This document shows, piece after piece, positions 58,861 to 64,000 of a stretch of 64,000 bases of DNA (positions are counted from its first letter, which is position 1; each line of letters begins with the position of its first letter). The notes beneath the pieces are model-generated. The model did not search any database. It saw only the letters and a list, made by a program, of their open reading frames with translations, and was not told the origin of the DNA. The stretch spans positions 18,350,948 to 18,414,947 of the forward strand of contig OU612071.1 in assembly GCA_914767715.1 (NCBI GenBank), written 5' to 3'. The position numbers and the translations under genes are program-made. The stretch comes from Membranipora membranacea (Eukaryota; Bryozoa; Gymnolaemata; Cheilostomatida; Membraniporidae).

Positions 58861-59814
58861 TTATGCAAGGTTTGTCCTGCTTACTTGAGTATCGTTCCAT
58901 TACTGCATATAGATAAAGAAGGGGCCCAGTATTTGTGGTGATTGATTTAAGGTAAGGCCACACGTTCAATGCAAATTTCTACTTATTCTTGCAAATTTAA
59001 TTTCGTACTAATGTCCACCTGCCACACATGATTCTCATCTCCCAAAATTGTATGAGCCGATCCTCCTGCGCCAATACGAACCATTGGCCTAACAGTGATA
59101 TGAAATAGAAAGATTTATACCAAGGAGAGGCTGTTACTCGTTGTTTATACCAACCGCCCAGTGATTCAGCTTCTATGTATGCCTCAACCATCTCCTAATA
59201 ATTGTTTCAATTTGATACTCATAATTCACTGTATCCCTTCCCCTCTTACTCAAGGTCCAAAATTGAATGAGAAACTCTACATATTGATCATCCACTCCAT
59301 CTTTTTACCAAAGTTGTGTTTGCATAGATATAACCTTGACTTTTCAATCAAAACAGGCAGCCACTCAGATAGCATTTTGTGAAAATTTATACTATCTGGT
59401 TACGTGCATTGTTAACATACAACGTTCCACAAATTGTGGGCATACCAATCCGAACGAAAGTTTACGTGAAATTTACTCCTAATTGTGAGAAAATAACCCC
59501 ATATGACTTCACTTGTAGACAGATTTTTCTTTTGGTTCTACTAACAAGAAAATTCAGTGACAAGTTTATGACATGGCAGTCTAGAACCCTATATGTTTCA
59601 ACTCTGGCTTAAGATGTTTGCTATTGAATTGTGTTAAATGCAGATGAGAAGTCCCAAAAGTAAACATCACATATAGCATACGAGGCGTTCTGGTCTATAA
59701 CGTAAGTGACACTTTCAGGACCTGTATAGGGTAAACTGGCTAGCTCTGTATGCAACTATTGCCATGGGTAGTGGTTGGTCATGTATTGCTATAGAAGAAT
59801 TTGGAAAGACGCAT
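58861..59814. other. Upstream flank of the 60-kb gene
   Basis: Unique sequence interrupting the match with 21,310-21,340. No supported ORF. Confidence 0.4.
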
Positions 59815-60034
59815 CGTGATGGTGTGACGTGTTTCAATTCCTTATTTTGCCAGACAGTTATGGTTTCCCATAGTTTTACAAGTTTGGCAAGCATTCATTA
59901 TTCCCTCCATAATAAACAAAATATGATTTTTCACAAAATAACAATAATAACTAGCTTTATCAACAGAGATCATAACAAAATGAATACAACCCTGAAGTTA
60001 ATTAATGGATATTCAATAGTTGACATTTGGCCTT
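59815..60034 (+). repeat. Promoter-shared repeat abutting the TATA region
   Basis: This matches 21340-21583 (direct) and 52242-52490 (inverted) up to TTTGGCCTT, 22 bp before the TATA box at 60056. The gene therefore shares its immediate upstream sequence with a repeat. Confidence 0.9.
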
Positions 60035-60055
60035 GTGATGGGGGATCTTGTGCAC

Positions 60056-60063
60056 TATATAAG
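60056..60063 (+). promoter_or_regulatory. TATA box of the 8-Cys peptide gene
   Basis: TATATAAG lies in GCACTATATAAGCTGG. A start site about 30 bp on would give a 5' UTR of roughly 50 bases before the ATG at 60139, which has a strong CACCATGG context. Confidence 0.7.
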
Positions 60064-60138
60064 CTGGTTTTGCAGGCTCAACACAGTCATCATCTAAATC
60101 AGCAGTCGAGCAGATAGAGATATTTCAGCTTCTTCACC

Positions 60139-60636
60139 ATGGCACGATTCATATTGATGGTTATTGCTTGCCTGTTCATGGCCGCTGTTGGTGAGAATAC
60201 TTTAATAATTTATAGTTATTGTAATATGACGACTACAGTATTAATTATTCATGTGAACTATGTTCTGTTTTATCGATTAAGAATGTTTCAAACTATTTAA
60301 AATGTGATTTTGTTAATTAATAATTGTAACTTGATAAATCACAAAGAAGAAATCTCAGACTTCGAGATAACAAAGTCAAGAACTAGTTGAGAATTTAAAC
60401 AAAATTTGCAAACGTGACATAAAACAATTCATGATCGTTTAAATGCTTATCATATTCTTTTAATTTTTTCAGTTGCTGCTGTCACAAAAGCAGAATGCGA
60501 GGAATATGACACTGCGGGTGGTGAACAGTGTGTGCGAAGTAAAGACTGCAACGGCTACGGCGACAATAATAGCTACTGCTGTACAGATTGCAAAGTTAAT
60601 GTTTGTATGCCTGATTGGATTTGCCACTACGACTAA
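60139..60636 (+). CDS. Secreted 8-cysteine peptide (two coding exons)
   Basis: Exon 1 (60139-60190) encodes the signal peptide MARFILMVIACLFMAAV and ends at TTG/GTGAGA. Intron 60191-60472 ends in a T-rich AATTTTTTCAG. Exon 2 (60473-60636) completes a Val codon and reads to TAA at 60634. The 71-residue product has eight cysteines after the signal peptide, spaced C-x10-C-x5-C-x9-CC-x2-C-x4-C-x5-C (AECEEYDTAGGEQC, SKDC, SYCCTDC, KVNVC, PDWIC), which suggests four disulfides. The mature part is acidic. Secretion is well supported. The role (defence peptide, toxin-like or structural) is unknown, and I match it to no named family. AGA/GTAAGT right after the stop suggests a spliced 3' UTR. Confidence 0.78.
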
Positions 60637-60639
60637 GAG

Positions 60640-61616
60640 TAAGTATTTTAAAGTTTCAATATTTTGTTATCTCCATATGTTGCCCATTCAGGACATTACA
60701 ACTATGAAGATTTGCTCAAACCGATAGTATATACCTAAGGGTCTAATATGTGACTGATTCTAGGGCTACTTGGTTTCAGAATTTCGATAGTCTAGACTCT
60801 AGAGTGTCTTAAGAAGGTTGTCTCCAATTGATTAAGTTACGTCGCGTTGTGTCCAATTATTAAGTACGCTGTGTCTAATTATGAACAAAAGGATATTATT
60901 TTTTGTTTCTTAATCTTTGTAATTTAATATAATTCTGACTCTCTGGAATAACTGATTACTCCCTCTCTTTTATTTCCATGACTCAGATCTCTTTGTTGAT
61001 TACAATTTAGAAGGGGGGGGGGGGCGTCGGACAAAGGGGGTGGCAAGAGTCTATCTTGGTCTCTGTCAGCAACAACCCTTTATTAAATTAATGGAAGATG
61101 ACCTCTTAGGCAAGATGCAAAGAATGTTTTTGACCCAGTAAATCTTAAAGCTTCAGCTGTGTTCAAAGGCAATCACAAAGTTCCCATGCATTGATTGGAA
61201 CTCAAAATGAAGTGAATCCCTCACCATCTGAAATGGGATGCTTAAAAAAATTCAAAAAGGTCTACTGCAGTCGACAATTGAACCAGTCTTTGATGCTATC
61301 CACTGTGCTCGGCCCTAATCCAACGAAGGAACACAAACCAATACACAACTAAATTGAACCAATGCTTTTGTTATGATTCCATAGCTCCTCAAGTCGATGT
61401 GAACACAATGAATGGGAACTAAGTGAATGTCAAAGGTTGCTGACGCACGGAAAATTAGACTGAGAACTTCAAAACAACACCAAACAATATGATAGCGACA
61501 CTGTGACTTAAATTAAATGATTTACACCAGGACTTATGATAGCATCAAAGTAGAGAACTGCTTTTTTAGCTTTTCAGCCAAATTGACTAAAATATATTAT
61601 TATTTGCGTCTTTTAG
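60640..61616. other. Probable 3' UTR intron of the 8-Cys gene
   Basis: This runs from GTAAGT at 60639 to GCGTCTTTTAG at 61616. It contains a G-run at 61,013. No other gene is supported. Confidence 0.4.
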
Positions 61617-61766
61617 GTAGTTGATACATCCGCCATCACCGGAACGGACAAGCTGCGCAAGTACTTCACTACTTCCTTCTGAGCTACGAATATGATGAAT
61701 TCCTTTGAACACATCATTTTCTATCATAATCTTAGCTACAAAACAATAAAACTTCATCAAAGAACC
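61617..61766 (+). other. Probable last non-coding exon of the 8-Cys gene
   Basis: After acceptor TTTGCGTCTTTTAG an AATAAA lies at 61745-61750, implying cleavage near 61,765. The exon is linked to the gene only by the donor at 60639, so this is inference. Confidence 0.35.
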
Positions 61767-61838
61767 CACAGTGATTTTATTTATGAGCTCATGAAGTTGT
61801 AATGAGTACAAAAATAGTGCTGCCCCGGCAGGGGGCCA

Positions 61839-62270
61839 TCAGATGTGGCGGCACGAGTCTAGGGGGCTCAGGCTAGCTACACAGTCATGATGACAGACCA
61901 TTTGATTGAAAACCACATCATGAGTAATTGTTGAAGTGCATTTTTTCAGGTTAGTCATTATTGTCAAACATGTGCTGGGGTATGCAGCGGTACGGTCATA
62001 ACCTGGCCATAATGCCGTGGTCAAAATACCATCAGGACAAAATGCGCAGAGAGCATGATATGCCAATGAAAGAAAATCCAGGAAGATATTACCATATATT
62101 GTAATTACTCTGTAAAATATACCAAGGCCCAAATAAAAGTTTGGGAAAACACCAGTTGTTGCAACAGTCAAGAGCCCAGTGGAATCAAAGTCAGGTTGGA
62201 CATAACACCTTTCGGGACAACAAGCCATATCCAGCGCCATTGCCATAAGTCTAAAGAGTTTAGTCGACAT
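61839..62270 (-). CDS. Cysteine-rich 143-codon ORF, unrecognised
   Basis: An ATG-initiated minus-strand frame encodes 143 residues with about a dozen cysteines (MACCPERCYVQ, YPSTCLTIMTNLKKC, MVCHHDCV, LDSC). A possible internal acceptor (TGGCCAG/GTTATGACC, near 62,003) lies just before a 71-bp stretch repeated exactly at 63930-64000 in the opposite orientation and also in an open frame. The repeated part (TAAYPSTCLTIMTNLKKCTS) may be a true exon, with the upstream half intronic. No family is recognised. Confidence 0.35.
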   Translation of the reverse strand: MSTKLFRLMAMALDMACCPERCYVQPDFDSTGLLTVATTGVFPNFYLGLGIFYRVITIYGNIFLDFLSLAYHALCAFCPDGILTTALWPGYDRTAAYPSTCLTIMTNLKKCTSTITHDVVFNQMVCHHDCVASLSPLDSCRHI

Positions 62271-62904
62271 AGGTTTATGACTGTCAGTTTCTAAGTGACA
62301 GTAACAATGACAGAAACTGTCATTTTATAGTCTGAGTTTACATCCAAATTGCAATAATACTAACTGTAAGAGACAGAGCACGTATTAGATCCATATTTGT
62401 AAGGTCGGATTATCGCCTACCCTGTATACATGTGTATTATATATATATATCACGATGATTTACAGATTAATGAGTATGGTAAGGGATTCTGGTAAATTTT
62501 AAATAGTCTTTGTTAAAGCCCCAAATAATATAATGTAGAAACCTACCCAATAGGCCTACCAAGATTATTCACTGGCTATTGTTTTGGAATCGGCCAAGCC
62601 ATAGATGGACATGTCGGGTTAATAAATTTGACTAATTTTATGTGTCATTTTACGCCCTATCAGGCCTGTCAAAGAGATCAACACTCTTGTATGACAATCA
62701 AGTTCATGTAGGGTCTTCATGATGGTACCTGGAGATTTAAAAGTTTCAGGTTACAGATAACTCCACACAATAACAAACCAAAACCTGTCAGCCAATCAAA
62801 ACAAAAGCACATGGGTCCATTTTTAAGGGTACAATAATAGTGATACATGAGCAGATAACATCACAGAAGCAAAATCCAACATCACCAATAACGCAGACAA
62901 GGCC
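62271..62904. other. No supported feature
   Basis: AT-rich, with a short TATATATA tract near 62,440. This would be the 3' flank of the GST exon. Confidence 0.4.
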
Positions 62905-63201
62905 TCAATGTTGGCCTGTATCCCAGGCTACCAGTGTGCACCAACTCAGCTTCTTATTTCTCAGCACAGACTTAGGAAAACCACTAACTGGGCCTTCCAC
63001 CGTTGGGATTGCAAAAAAAATCATATTATTTATTTGATGCAAATTGGAGTCGGGTCGACCGGCGAGGTATTTCTCTACACGTGGATCTGCCTCAAACTTG
63101 GCCGACCATTGTTTAGCGAAAGGAGTTACGCTCACCACATCTGGTGTGGCTAGTTTAGCAAAATCCATACCACACCATAACCATACATCAGCAAGACCAA
63201 T
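62905..63201 (-). CDS. Glutathione S-transferase C-terminal exon (sigma-like), odd 3' end
   Basis: After a good acceptor (TTTAATTTTGCAG) the minus strand reads IGLADVWLWCGMDFAKLATP, then VVSVTPFAKQWSAKFEADPR and VEKYLAGRPDSN (63043-63201). This is the GST C-terminal alpha-helical domain, with the A-D-x-W/Y hydrophobic core motif and the closing P-R-V-x-x-Y-L-x-x-R-P of sigma/prostaglandin-D-synthase-like GSTs, cytosolic enzymes that conjugate glutathione. Family members usually stop within a few residues. Here the frame continues about 45 more codons to TGA at 62905, across an AATAAA near 63,030. In the next frame a TAA follows within five codons. A one-base shift may have removed the normal stop, so it may be a pseudogene or single-exon relic. 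Upstream exons are not visible by 64,000. Confidence 0.7.
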   Translation of the reverse strand: MGLADVWLWCGMDFAKLATPDVVSVTPFAKQWSAKFEADPRVEKYLAGRPDSNLHQINNMIFFAIPTVEGPVSGFPKSVLRNKKLSWCTLVAWDTGQH

Positions 63202-63916
63202 CTGCAAAATTAAATAATGTTGTTAGGATAATTCTTCTACATGCAGAGAGGCGTGAATCTAAGAAAATTCTTATATGCATTGGAAAAATTGGAGAAAATT
63301 TCTGCATTCACTTGCTTTAGTAATATAGGTGAAGCAATCATATCCCTTTTTCACTGTGGGTCAGAGTTTGGAAAACATAATCAAAGGACTAATAACTAGT
63401 TTGTGGCGATGTGTAGTGACATATTGTGCATATCAAATAACACATAACACAAAACTTCATAAGTACTTCACATTCGTCCTGATCCATACCTCAGGCCAAT
63501 ATGTAGAAATTGTCAATCAATTGCCACCCGTCTTGAATGTAATAGCAGTTAAAAGGAATTCGGACACAAAATTAATCCGCCCGAAGAATTTTGGCCAATG
63601 TACACTACAGTAAGAAAACACATTGACTACGACCCAGGTACTGTATTCTATTTATTTTGATTAGAAGAGATATGTAAAATAGAGCGTAGATATCTTTGTA
63701 TGACGGTCATCATTTCACTAATATTATGACCGTCGTAGATGCATGTTTTTGACTCCGGGTAGTCCAGCTGGCACAGGCGTGCACACAAATATTTAACCAT
63801 TTTAGTTGATATTTTACTGGGCTGCCAAAATTTGCCATGATATAGCTTCCCTCCTGCTTAGGTAGACAAACACACATCATGATGGCAATTTGTTACCAAG
63901 AAACACTTCGCCCCAG
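63202..63916. other. No supported feature
   Basis: This would be the intron upstream of the GST exon. A 94-codon plus-strand ORF (63329-63613) has no motif. A small inverted repeat (TATGACGGTCATCATTTCAC and ATATTATGACCGTCGTA, 63,695-63,740) is present. Confidence 0.4.
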
Positions 63917-64000
63917 GTATAGATTTAGATTATGACCGTACCGCTGCATACCCCAGCACATGTTTGACAATAATGACTAACCTGAAAAAATGCACTTCAA
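63917..64000 (+). CDS. Partial exon identical to part of 61839-62270, cut by the window end
   Basis: After an acceptor-like CGCCCCAG the plus strand reads IDLDYDRTAAYPSTCLTIMT and onwards to the window edge. From 63930 to 64000 it is identical for 71 bases to the complement of 61931-62001. The two copies differ upstream of the match, where this copy has 11 extra bases between the acceptor and TTATGACC. The identity suggests a recent inverted duplication of the exon. Confidence 0.4.

Overview
The window reads as nuclear DNA from an animal, most likely an invertebrate. The evidence is short genes with GT-AG introns, TATA boxes and AATAAA signals, BEL/Pao and Ty3-like LTR retroelement remnants, a LINE fragment, tRNA-derived SINE heads, many fold-back elements, and a base composition of roughly 60% AT by eye. 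I cannot name the phylum. Only a small fraction is host coding sequence, and almost all long ORFs are chance ORFs in repeats.

Layout. From 1 to 9 kb there are dispersed and tandem repeats and a few weak candidate exons. From 9.0 to 11.6 kb a 2.6-kb inverted repeat carries exons of a cysteine-rich VWC/antistasin-like secreted domain, rearranged into two diverging halves. From 11.9 to 12.6 kb lies a compact, apparently intact gene for a secreted 4-cysteine peptide with a Gly-Arg-Arg amidation end. From 14 to 17.2 kb there is a broken BEL/Pao element and another inverted repeat. At 18.8 kb there is a 13-bp minisatellite.

From about 19 to 58.7 kb the DNA is one huge decayed inverted duplication folding near 38.8 kb. 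Its two halves match segment by segment (for example 24-27 kb with 43.6-47 kb). Each half is interrupted by insertions the other half lacks, and these give empty-site controls. They include a TTAA-flanked fold-back element with a tRNA-like core (19,950-20,480), an internally deleted Ty3-type element with a 5-bp duplication (37,134-38,186) and a LINE fragment (40,043-40,910). Inside each half a four-copy terminal module (near 22.5, 36.9, 39.7 and 51.1 kb) makes the halves look like two inverted copies of a large element with long inverted ends and no recognisable transposase.

From 59.8 to 61.8 kb a second complete small gene encodes a 71-residue secreted 8-cysteine protein. Its upstream region is the same repeat found at 21.4 and 52.4 kb, and the homology stops 22 bp before the TATA box. 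From 61.8 kb to the end there is a minus-strand cysteine-rich ORF with an exact 71-bp inverted copy at the window edge, and a glutathione S-transferase C-terminal exon with an odd read-through tail.

The best-supported genes are the two secreted cysteine-rich peptides and the GST exon. They share no visible pathway. The two peptides and the VWC-like exons do suggest a neighbourhood of small secreted cysteine-rich proteins embedded in highly palindromic DNA.
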